DNA of 7,508 bases, taken from assembly GCA_016649475.1 (NCBI GenBank), contig JAENXP010000094.1:1-7508 (forward strand), read 5' to 3'. Position 1 is the stretch's first letter; every line of letters begins with the position of its first letter. A program made the translations under genes and the position numbers. Of this stretch, positions 1-5,765 are shown in pieces. This stretch comes from Burkholderiales bacterium. GTDB lineage: Bacteria; Pseudomonadota; Gammaproteobacteria; Burkholderiales; SG8-39. Under the pieces are notes generated by a model. It saw only the letters and a program-made list of their open reading frames with translations, made no database searches and was not told where the DNA came from.

Positions 1-2
1 GC

Positions 3-404
3 GCCACCGGCACCTCGAGGACCTTGGCCAGCGCCGCTGACACTGCGCGCGACGTAGCCGTGATGCGCGCACTCGCTCGCGGCCCGCTGGGGCCGAGGGC
101 GGAACTGTGGATCATACTGGGCGCGCCGCTGGACCGCGGCGAGCTTGCCGACCGGCTCGAGATGAGCGGGCGCGTCGCGCGCTACTTTCCCTCCAATGCC
201 GTCGTCGTGCGCAGGGCCGTATTTCTTGCATTCGACGGCCAGGCGGCCGAGGCGCGCAGCCTGCTTGTGCGTGCGCTGCATTCATTTCCGCAGCGCTGCC
301 GGCAGACCGAATCTATTTTGCAGCAGGCACGCAACGCGAACCCGGGCGCGATAGATCCGCTCCTGCGCCTGGCCAAAGGTGCAGGCATACCGGGCTGCAA
401 CTGA
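3..404 (+). CDS. C-terminal part of a probable PglL/Wzy-type O-oligosaccharide ligase (5' end outside window)
   Basis: The frame is open through the left edge, so only the C-terminal ~133 residues are visible; a TTG at 24 is not a convincing start. The visible part is soluble and helical, with no membrane segment. It contains a stretch like RVARYFPSNAVVVRRAVFLAFDG followed by an AEARSLLVRALHSFP segment, a TPR-like 'previous residence, size, rank' helix pair. From memory, this matches the cytoplasmic or periplasmic tail (Wzy_C-type domain) of betaproteobacterial pilin-glycosylation O-oligosaccharyltransferases and O-antigen ligases, whose multi-pass membrane part would lie upstream. The gene ends at TGA 402-404 and is followed by a hairpin. 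It is convergent with the kefB remnant at 479. Function is inferred from the tail only; another TPR-like protein is possible. Confidence 0.5.
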   Translation, partial: ATGTSRTLASAADTARDVAVMRALARGPLGPRAELWIILGAPLDRGELADRLEMSGRVARYFPSNAVVVRRAVFLAFDGQAAEARSLLVRALHSFPQRCRQTESILQQARNANPGAIDPLLRLAKGAGIPGCN

Positions 405-410
405 AATTAC

Positions 411-453
411 TTGAGCCCAGGCGCTGCAAGCCGTGTTTGGCGCAGCTGCTCAA
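411..453 (+). terminator. Imperfect hairpin after the ligase-like gene
   Basis: TTGAGC (411-416) pairs with GCTCAA (448-453), GCTGC (423-427) with GCAGC (442-446), and GCC (430-432) with GGC (439-441) around the loop GTGTTT. It starts 6 bp after the stop codon, as a terminator would. No T-run follows, so it may be a weak terminator or only a transcript-end structure. Before the insertion described below it would have sat between two convergent genes. Confidence 0.35.
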
Positions 454-478
454 GCGGTCGAATTGCCTGGCTCCGCGT

Positions 479-556
479 TCATTTCGTTCCCTGCAGCACA
501 CGAATTTCCGCGGCCTCCAGTGCGTCGGGTTCGCCCAGCACCACCACCACGTCGCC
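479..556 (-). pseudogene. Detached remnant of the kefB 3' end
   Basis: Read on the minus strand, this segment encodes GDVVVVLGEPDALEAAEI then RVLQGTK and a TGA stop at 479-481. It is the same C-terminus as the kefB gene ending at 1494, except for V in place of L. The DNA matches 1494-1571 at 72 of 78 positions; 507-556 equals 1522-1571 exactly. Upstream of the match (plus positions above 556) the frame loses similarity to KefB and soon meets a stop, so it cannot be expressed as part of a transporter. It is best read as the original 3' end of kefB, cut off from the gene when the 557-1493 DNA arrived. Confidence 0.85.
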
Positions 557-683
557 GAACCAAGGATGGCCGCCACGACTTCTCGTGCTTTGGCATACGC
601 CGCGCGTATCTGGAAGCGATTCGCCCGAGAATTACCCACGAGGCGGTCGGCACGCCCGTTCCGCAGACGGCGACAGATACAAA

Positions 684-713
684 TTCGCACATTATACGCA
701 AATTGCGTATAAT
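684..713 (+). promoter_or_regulatory. Promoter of the toxin-antitoxin operon
   Basis: A perfect -10 hexamer TATAAT lies at 708-713, with TTCGCA (684-689, four of six matches to TTGACA) 18 bp upstream. The predicted transcription start is about 719-721, at the toxin ATG (720-722), which suggests a leaderless or nearly leaderless mRNA. No Shine-Dalgarno sequence is present before the ATG, which agrees with this. Confidence 0.65.
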
Positions 714-714
714 G
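690..714. promoter_or_regulatory. Perfect palindromic operator of the toxin-antitoxin operon
   Basis: The arm CATTATACGCAA (690-701) and the arm TTGCGTATAATG (703-714) are exact reverse complements around a single central A at 702. The site covers the -10 element, so a dimeric repressor bound here would block RNA polymerase. The obvious candidate is the XRE-type antitoxin encoded at 1061-1372, since antitoxins of this kind usually repress their own operon; the toxin would normally modulate this binding. Because it is symmetric, the site also has a TATAAT on the minus strand (691-696). Confidence 0.75.
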
Positions 715-719
715 CCCCA

Positions 720-1064
720 ATGAACGCCTTGTTTGTCGAGCTGCCTGCCTTTGCTCGTCACCGCGCGGATTATCTGGACGACGAAGGATTCCGGGCCCTG
801 CAGAACGCCTTGCTGGACAACCCGGAAGCGGGCGACGTGATCTAGGGCACGGGCGGGCTGCGCAAGGTGCGCCACGCCGATCCTCGACGCCGCAAGGGCA
901 AGCGCGGCGGTCTTCGCGTTATCTATTTCTGGTGGAGCGCGGGGGATCAGTTCTGGCTCTATACGCTCTACGACAAGGACACGGTCGACGATTTGAGCGC
1001 CAAGGAACGCGCGGCGTTGAAGGAAATGTTGAAGCGCGAACTGAACGCAAGGAGAAGGACATGA
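720..1064 (+). pseudogene. RelE/HigB-like toxin gene interrupted by an amber stop
   Basis: Reading from ATG 720 in one frame gives 114 codons with TAG at codon 42 (843-845). The two parts are MNALFVELPAFARHRADYLD...NPEAGDVI and GTGGLRKVRHADPRRRKGKR...NARRRT. Together they match the RelE/ParE-superfamily toxins paired with XRE antitoxins: an FVELPAF start, a GTGGLRKVR strand, a basic KGKRGGLRVIYFWW core, an FWLYTLYDKD strand and a C-terminal helix of KERAALKEMLKRELNAR. Family members are mRNA-cleaving ribonucleases. The codon before GTGGLRKVR is usually Gln in relatives I recall, so CAG to TAG is the likely change. The 41-residue product lacks the catalytic half; a GTG at 867 could restart a 65-residue fragment, probably inactive. 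The stop overlaps the antitoxin start (ATGA, 1061-1064). A suppressor tRNA or a sequencing error could make it functional. Confidence 0.8.
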
Positions 1065-1372
1065 AACGCAATTTGAATTCCGAATTGACCGAGGGCTTCG
1101 ATGCGCTCAGGGCCGAACGCGAGGGCAAGATCACCCTGCGCACCCATACGGTCAAGAGAAAGCCTGCGGCCAGCGTGACCGCCAAGGAGCTCGTGAGTAT
1201 CCGGCAGCGCTTGAAGCTTTCGCGGGCCGTATTCGCGCGCTACTTGCGCGCCAACGAGCGCACACTGGAAAACTGGGAACAAGGCCGCGCCAAGCCAAAC
1301 GCCCAAGCTGCGCTGCTGATCCGCCTGGTTGCGCGTTACCCGGATACGGTCAAGCGCCTGGCTGCGGTTTGA
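1061..1372 (+). CDS. XRE/HigA-like antitoxin and operon repressor
   Basis: This encodes 103 residues, intact. Residues about 41-88 form a helix-turn-helix of the XRE type, with AKELVSIRQRLKLSRAVFAR followed by the recognition region RANERTLENWEQGRAKPNAQ; the phrase RTLENWEQGR is a hallmark of antitoxins partnered with RelE/HigB-like toxins. The N-terminal ~40 residues are charged and probably flexible, and are likely the toxin-binding or dimerisation part. The start is fixed by the ATGA overlap with the toxin stop and by a strong ribosome site AAGGAGAAGG (1049-1058). The protein should neutralise the toxin and bind the palindrome at 690-714. Because the toxin gene is broken here, it may persist as an orphan regulator or as protection against related toxins; that part is inference. 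Confidence 0.85.
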   Translation: MKRNLNSELTEGFDALRAEREGKITLRTHTVKRKPAASVTAKELVSIRQRLKLSRAVFARYLRANERTLENWEQGRAKPNAQAALLIRLVARYPDTVKRLAAV

Positions 1373-1411
1373 CGGTTCGAATACGGGCAAAAACGGATAT
1401 CGGCGGGTCTG

Positions 1412-1444
1412 GCTATACTAAGATCGATCGGGTCTTGGTATAGC
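1412..1444 (+). terminator. Strong hairpin downstream of the antitoxin
   Basis: GCTATACTAAGATC (1412-1425) pairs with GGGTCTTGGTATAGC ending at 1444, forming a 14-bp stem with loop GATCG (1426-1430). Two pairs are G-U wobbles when read as plus-strand RNA but become A-C mismatches in minus-strand RNA, so the structure favours plus-strand transcripts and suits the end of the toxin-antitoxin mRNA. No T-run follows, so true intrinsic termination is uncertain. Confidence 0.45.
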
Positions 1445-1493
1445 TGCGACCCACCTTATTTCCGGCGCAAAGGGCATCGCGCCGTGCGCACGC

Positions 1494-1571
1494 TCACTTC
1501 GTACCCTGCAGCAGCCGGATCTCCGCGGCCTCCAGTGCGTCGGGTTCGCCCAGCACCACCACCACGTCGCC
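1494..1571 (-). repeat. 3' end of kefB that is duplicated at 479-556
   Basis: This is the in-gene copy of the direct repeat. It covers the last 25 codons and TGA of kefB. Six mismatches to 479-556 all fall within 1497-1521; 1522-1571 (50 bp) is identical. Five of the six changes are silent and one swaps Leu for Val. Confidence 0.9.
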
Positions 1572-3480
1572 CGCCTCGAAGCGGGTTTCGGGGGCGGGTT
1601 CTCCGGCACGGATGCCGCGCCTGCGCACCCGCGTCACCGCCGCGCCGATTGCCGCCAGGTCCAGTTCGCCCAGCGTTTTACCCACCGCATAGGCCCCCTG
1701 CGCCAGCGTGATCGAATGCAGGCGCGGCTGGCGGTGCTCCGCCGTATCCGCCGCGGAATCGCCCTCGCCGCGAAAGAATCCGCGCAGCATGCTGTAGCGG
1801 CTCTCGCGCACCGCGCGCACGCGGCGCACCACACGCGTCAACGGTACGCCCATCAGCACCAGCGCGTGGCTCGCGAGCATCAGGCTGGATTCGAAAGTGT
1901 CGGGCACGACCTCGGCCGCTCCCGCCGCCTGCAGCCGCTCCATGTCCACATCGTCCAGGGTGCGCACGATCACCGGCAGCGCCGGATTGATTGCATGCGC
2001 GTGGTGCAGGATTTTCAGCGCGGCGGGAACGTCCGGAAACGAAATCACCAGCGCGCTGGCGCGCGCCAGGCCCGCGGCGATCAGGGCCTCGCGCCGCGCG
2101 CCGTCGCCGTACACCACGGTTTCGCCCGCCGCCGCCGCCTCGCGCACGCGTTCCGGGTCGAGGTCGAGCGCGATATAGCTTATGCCCTCCTGCTCGAGAA
2201 AGCGCACCAGGTTTTGTCCGGTGCGGCCGTAACCGCACAGCACCACGTGCTTCGCGGTGGCCATGCCGGTGACGGCGATCTGGTGCAGCTCGAGCGAGCG
2301 CAGCATCCATTCCGAGGCGACGAAGCGCAGCACCAGCTTGTCGCTGTAATTGATCAGGAACGGCGCGATCAGCATCGACAGGAGCATGGCCGCCAGGACG
2401 GGTTGCAGCAGCGCTTCGTCCACCAAACCCACCCCGCCCGCCTGCGCCAGCAGCACGAAGCCGAATTCGCCCGCCTGCGCCAGCGACAACGCCGTTCGCA
2501 GCGCGCTGCCTGGCGCGGCGCCGAACAGGCGCGAAAGCACGGCGATCAGCGCAAATTTGAACAGCACCGGCGCCGCGAACGAACAACAGCATCACCAGCC
2601 AGAACCGGTCGACGACCACGGACACATCCAGCTGCATGCCCATGGTGACGAAGAACAGACCCAGCAGCAAATCGCGGAAGGGCTTGATGTCCTCTTCCAC
2701 CTGGTGCCGGTATTCCGTCTCCGAGATCAGCATGCCGGCGAGAAAAGCGCCCAGCGCGAGCGACAAGCCCGCCAGCTCGGTGGCCCAGGCGAGGCCGAGG
2801 GTGATCAACAGCACGTTCAGCACGAACAACTCGTGCGAGCGCCGCCGCGCAACAATGTGAAACCAGCCGCGCATGAGCTTCTGTCCGGCGACCAGGATCA
2901 GGAACAGCACCACCGCGGCCTTCACCAGCGCCAGCGCGAGCTCGGGCGCAAGCTGCTCCGCCGGCTGCGCCAGCGCCGGAATCAGGATCAGGAGCGGCAC
3001 CACGGCCAGGTCCTGAAACAGCAGAACGCCGATGATCTCGCGCCCGTGCACCGATTCGAGCTCCATGCGCTCGGCCAGGAGCTTGCTCACGATCGCGGTC
3101 GAGGACATGGCGAGCGCCCCGCCGAGCGCAAAGCCGAGCTGCCAGGGGTAACCCAGCAGCCAGGCGCCCACGGTCGGCGCAAACACGGTGAGCAGCACCT
3201 GCCCCATTCCCAGGCCGAACACCACTCGGCGCATATTGAGCAGCTTGGGCAGGCTGAATTCCAGACCGATGGAGAACATCAGGAACACCACGCCGAACTC
3301 GGCCAGATAGATGTAGCCGGATTCCTTGGCCTCCGGGATCCAGTGCAGGGAGTGCGGCCCGATCGCCACCCCGACCAGCAGGTAGCCGAGCATGGCCGGC
3401 AAATGCAGAATGCGCGCCAGCACCACCACCAATACGGCGCTGGCCAGCAGCATCAGCACCAGTTCAAGCGGAGTGTTCAT
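1494..3480 (-). pseudogene. kefB: KefB/KefC-type CPA2 potassium/proton antiporter, frameshifted
   Basis: Starting at ATG 3478-3480, the product begins with a multi-pass membrane domain: MLGYLLVGVAIGP (residues 30-42), the signature FLMFSIGLEFSLPKL (66-80), GGALAMSSTAIVSK (120-133) and GVLLFQDLAVVPLL (151-164). At residue 301 (about 2577-2580) the frame is lost, and it resumes in another frame as VLFKFALIAVLSRLFG. The rest holds the last helices with AQAGEFGFVLL, an RCK/TrkA-N domain with the nucleotide-binding loop GYGRTGQ (~416-422 in repaired numbering), and an RCK/TrkA-C domain ending LLQGTK. Repaired length is about 660 residues, usual for the family. It would export potassium in exchange for protons under control of the RCK domain. 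As written, the protein loses its RCK part and its last helices. Either the lesion is real, or a base was misread. It is divergent from kdsD (53 bp apart). The family assignment is firm; the exact subtype (B versus C) is not. Confidence 0.88.
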
Positions 3481-3517
3481 CGGGTGGCGGGCATCGAAGA
3501 GGAGGGTATTGGGGTTC

Positions 3518-3526
3518 TGCTATACT
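3518..3526 (+). promoter_or_regulatory. Extended -10 promoter for the kdsD-lpt operon
   Basis: TGCTATACT is a TG-N-TATACT extended -10 element in the 53-bp gap between the divergent kefB and kdsD genes. No good -35 hexamer sits at the right distance, as is common for extended -10 promoters. The predicted start of transcription is about 3532-3534, at the first kdsD ATG (3534) and 21 nt before the second ATG (3555). Confidence 0.5.
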
Positions 3527-3533
3527 TTGACCT

Positions 3534-4538
3534 ATGATACCTGCAGCATCCCGCATGGACAAAATCTTACCGTCCAAGACCGCGCTGGAGCTGGCAAAAC
3601 AGGTGCTCGCCATCGAAGCGGAGGCCATTCAGAGCCTCTCTGCGCGGCTGGGCAAGAGCTTTCTCGACGCCGTCGCGCTGCTGCTCAACTGCAAGGGCCG
3701 CGTGGTGGTGAGCGGCATCGGAAAGTCCGGCCATATCGCGCGCAAGATCGCTTCCACCATGGCGAGCACCGGCACGCCGGCTTACTTCGTGCATCCGGCC
3801 GAGGCCAGCCATGGCGATATCGGCATGATCGCGCGCGACGACGTGCTGATTGCGCTGTCCAACTCCGGCGAAAGCGCGGAACTGCTCACCATCCTGCCAC
3901 TGCTCAAGCGCCAGGGCGCGCGCCTTATCGCCATCACCGGCGATGCGAATTCGGCGCTTGCGCGCGAGGCCGACGTGCACCTGGACGCGCACGTGGACAA
4001 GGAAGCCTGTCCGCTGAACCTCGCCCCCACCGCCAGCACCACCGCGGCGCTGGCTCTGGGCGATGCGCTGGCGGTCGCCCTGCTCGACGCCAAGGGCTTC
4101 GGCGCCGAGGATTTCGCGCGCTCGCATCCGGGCGGCGCGCTGGGACGCCGCCTGCTGACGCATGTGCGCGACGTGATGCGCAGCGGCGACGAAGTGCCCT
4201 GGGTGACGGAAGAGGCGGGATTTTCCGAGGCGATGCTGGAAGTGTCGAAAAAGCGCCTGGGGATGACCGCGGTGCTCGACGCTGGCGGGAAGGTGAGCGG
4301 CATATTCACCGACGGCGACCTGCGCCGGACGCTGGCTCAGGTCGATGACATCAGGGCCGCGCGCATCGTCGACATCATGACGCACGGGCCGCGCACCATC
4401 GGCCCCGACAAGCTGGCGGCAGAAGCGGTTCAGCTCATGGAAGAGCACAAAATCAACGCCCTGCTGGTGGTGAACGACGACGGCAGGCTCGTGGGCGCGC
4501 TGAACATGCACGACCTGTTCCGCGCCAAGGTAATCTAA
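3534..4538 (+). CDS. kdsD: Arabinose-5-phosphate isomerase
   Basis: The protein has 334 residues (E. coli KdsD 328) and interconverts ribulose-5-phosphate and arabinose-5-phosphate, the first step to CMP-Kdo for the LPS inner core. The SIS domain (~45-185) shows VVVSGIGKSGHIARKIAST (57-75), HPAEASHGDIGM (87-98), ALSNSGES (107-114) and NLAPTAS (162-168), followed by the conserved SHPGGALGRRLL (197-208). Two CBS domains follow (~211-270 and ~280-334), the second with EEHKINALLVV and GALNMHDL. The start could be ATG 3534 (leaderless if the promoter call is right) or ATG 3555, giving 327 residues beginning MDKILPSKTALELA. The second agrees better with relatives and has a short leader, but neither has a clear ribosome site. 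It is the first gene of the LPS operon, 6 bp before kdsC. Confidence 0.95.
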   Translation: MIPAASRMDKILPSKTALELAKQVLAIEAEAIQSLSARLGKSFLDAVALLLNCKGRVVVSGIGKSGHIARKIASTMASTGTPAYFVHPAEASHGDIGMIARDDVLIALSNSGESAELLTILPLLKRQGARLIAITGDANSALAREADVHLDAHVDKEACPLNLAPTASTTAALALGDALAVALLDAKGFGAEDFARSHPGGALGRRLLTHVRDVMRSGDEVPWVTEEAGFSEAMLEVSKKRLGMTAVLDAGGKVSGIFTDGDLRRTLAQVDDIRAARIVDIMTHGPRTIGPDKLAAEAVQLMEEHKINALLVVNDDGRLVGALNMHDLFRAKVI

Positions 4539-4544
4539 CCCGGC

Positions 4545-5123
4545 ATGGATGACGCATTGGAGCGCGAGAATACGGATGTAGCGCTGCAATGCGGCGTCCC
4601 GGACGGCGCGCTGGAGCGCGCCAGTGCGCTGAAGCTGATGATTTTCGACGTCGACGGCGTGATGACCGACGGCATGCTCTATTACTCGGAGCGCGGCGAG
4701 GAACTGAAGGCATTCAACATCCAGGACGGCCACGGCATGAAAATGCTGCGGCAATACGGCGTGGAGGTCGCTTTGATCACGGCCAGAAGTTCGCGCGCGG
4801 TGGAGCTGCGCGCTGCCAACCTTGGCATTGCGCATCTGTACCAGGGGGTGGAGGACAAGCGCGGGTCCTATGCTGCGCTGCTGGCGCAACTGGGCCTGGC
4901 CACAGCGCAATCGGGCTACATGGGCGATGACCTGCTGGATCTGCCCTTGATTACCCGCTGCGGCTTTGCCGCGACCGTGCCGGCGGCGCCGCAGGCGCTG
5001 AAGCAACGCGCCCATTATGTGACGCGCGCGCACGGCGGGCACGGCGCCGTGCGCGAAGTGTGCGAACTCATACTGCGCGCGCAGGGCGCGCTCGAGCGCG
5101 CGATCAGCGCGCATCTGCAATGA
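4545..5123 (+). CDS. kdsC: 3-deoxy-D-manno-octulosonate 8-phosphate phosphatase
   Basis: The protein has 192 residues (E. coli KdsC 188). It is a HAD-superfamily type without a cap domain that works as a tetramer, and it removes phosphate from Kdo-8-phosphate two steps after KdsD. The catalytic motif is IFDVDGVMTDG (33-43), with nucleophile D35 and acid/base D37. Then come NIQDGHGMKML (58-68), the motif II region ALITARSS (76-83), where ITGR is more usual, the conserved Lys in GVEDKRGSY (K105) and the metal-binding GDDLLDLP (127-134). The first ~28 residues are a variable leader. The gene starts 6 nt after the kdsD stop, so the two are probably translationally coupled. Its stop TGA (5121-5123) overlaps the first ATG of the tandem repeat array that leads to lptC. 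Confidence 0.95.
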   Translation: MDDALERENTDVALQCGVPDGALERASALKLMIFDVDGVMTDGMLYYSERGEELKAFNIQDGHGMKMLRQYGVEVALITARSSRAVELRAANLGIAHLYQGVEDKRGSYAALLAQLGLATAQSGYMGDDLLDLPLITRCGFAATVPAAPQALKQRAHYVTRAHGGHGAVREVCELILRAQGALERAISAHLQ

Positions 5124-5189
5124 GCGGCGGGCGATGAACCAAATACAATGAACGACTGACGATGAACGACAGATGATGAACGACAGGCA
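5120..5189 (+). repeat. Five 14-bp tandem units, each starting ATGA, joining kdsC to lptC
   Basis: Units begin at 5120, 5134, 5148, 5162 and 5176, and the lptC ATG at 5190 is exactly the next phase. They read ATGAGCGGCGGGCG, ATGAACCAAATACA, ATGAACGACTGACG, ATGAACGACAGATG and ATGAACGACAGGCA. Since 14 is not a multiple of three, each ATG lies in a different frame from the one before and opens a tiny ORF: MSGGR (5120-5137), MNQIQ (5134-5151), MND (5148-5159), MNDR (5162-5176) and MNDRQ (5176-5193). The first, second and fifth end on a TGA that overlaps the next ATG. The same GCAATGAG occurs at the kdsC end (5117-5124) and at the lptC start (5187-5194), so an original ATGA overlap of the two genes may have been expanded. 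Whether the small ORFs are translated is unknown. Confidence 0.85.
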
Positions 5190-5765
5190 ATGAGACGCGA
5201 CCGGGCATCCAATCTGTTTCCGCTGCTGCTGCTGCTGGCGCTGGCGGCAGGCACCATGTGGCTGGAACGCGCGGTGCAGGCGCCCGAGCGCGACCTGTCG
5301 GGCAAGCTGCGCCACGATCCGGATTTCATCGCAGAGGAATTCGGCGTCACCAAAATGAGCGTTACCGGCAAGCCCGAGTACAGCCTCTCCGCAGCGCGCA
5401 TGCTGCATTATCCGGACGACGAGAGCACCGACATCGTGGAGCCGCATCTGGTGCAACGCCACGACGATGACCCCCGGATCGTCGTCCGCGCCGAGCGCGG
5501 CAAGGTCTCCAGGAACGGCGAAGAAGCGAGCTTTTACGGCAATGTGGAGGTGGTGCGCGAGGCCGGTAGGGGACGAAGCGAACTGCGTCTGCGAACCGAG
5601 TATCTGCAAATCGTCCCCGATCAGGATATCGCCCGCACCGACAAGCCGGTGATCATTACCGAGGGACGCTCCCGGCTCGCCGGAGTCGGGATGGAACTGA
5701 ACAATAAAACGCGGCAGTTCAAGCTGCTGTCGCAAGTCAGGGGCACCTACGATGTGGCCAAATAG
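5190..5765 (+). CDS. lptC: LPS export system protein LptC
   Basis: The protein has 191 residues, the same length as E. coli LptC. A basic start MRRDR is followed by one membrane helix (about residues 8-25, LFPLLLLLALAAG), and then a periplasmic beta-jellyroll domain with DPDFIAEEFGVTKMSVTGKPEYSLSAARMLHYPDDEST, typical of betaproteobacterial LptC. It sits in the inner membrane with LptB2FG and passes LPS to LptA. The start at 5190 follows the tandem ATGA array, with only a weak ribosome site (ACAGG, 5184-5188), so initiation may depend on ribosomes arriving through kdsC. The 3' end overlaps lptA by 14 nt. Sequence conservation in this family is low; length, topology and context make the call safe. 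Confidence 0.93.
   Translation: MRRDRASNLFPLLLLLALAAGTMWLERAVQAPERDLSGKLRHDPDFIAEEFGVTKMSVTGKPEYSLSAARMLHYPDDESTDIVEPHLVQRHDDDPRIVVRAERGKVSRNGEEASFYGNVEVVREAGRGRSELRLRTEYLQIVPDQDIARTDKPVIITEGRSRLAGVGMELNNKTRQFKLLSQVRGTYDVAK

Larger units (their letters stand above)
557..1493. mobile_element. Probable inserted cassette carrying a toxin-antitoxin operon
   Basis: This segment lies between two direct copies of the kefB 3' end (479-556 and 1494-1571, offset 1015 bp). It holds a complete toxin-antitoxin operon with its own operator, and separates kefB from what looks like its former 3' end. No integrase, transposase or terminal inverted repeats are visible, so the mechanism is open: site-specific integration of a non-autonomous cassette, or homologous recombination with DNA from a relative. 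The limits are taken from the repeat edges and are approximate. Positions 557-683 show no coding sequence I can support. Confidence 0.4.

Noticed and set aside
107..712. Open frame of 201 codons across the ligase end and the kefB remnant
   Set aside because: Arg-rich shadow frame that overlaps three unrelated elements and has no domain or ribosome site.
843..845. TAG as programmed recoding (pyrrolysine or similar)
   Set aside because: No recoding signal is visible, and relatives I recall have Gln here, so a CAG to TAG change is simpler.
557..1493. Insertion sequence or transposon
   Set aside because: No transposase, terminal inverted repeats or short target-site duplication; the flanking repeat is a 78-bp gene end instead.
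1678..2567. Continuation of the kefB N-terminal frame for ~300 codons after the frameshift
   Set aside because: The continuation is Arg/Gly/Ala-rich nonsense, while the other frame encodes clear RCK domains; it stays open only because of high GC.
2350..3537. Plus-strand open frame of 395 codons opposite kefB
   Set aside because: Gln/His-rich composition with no recognisable domain, antisense to conserved KefB membrane segments.
5120..5189. CRISPR-like array
   Set aside because: Units are 14 bp, directly adjacent and degenerate, with no spacers.
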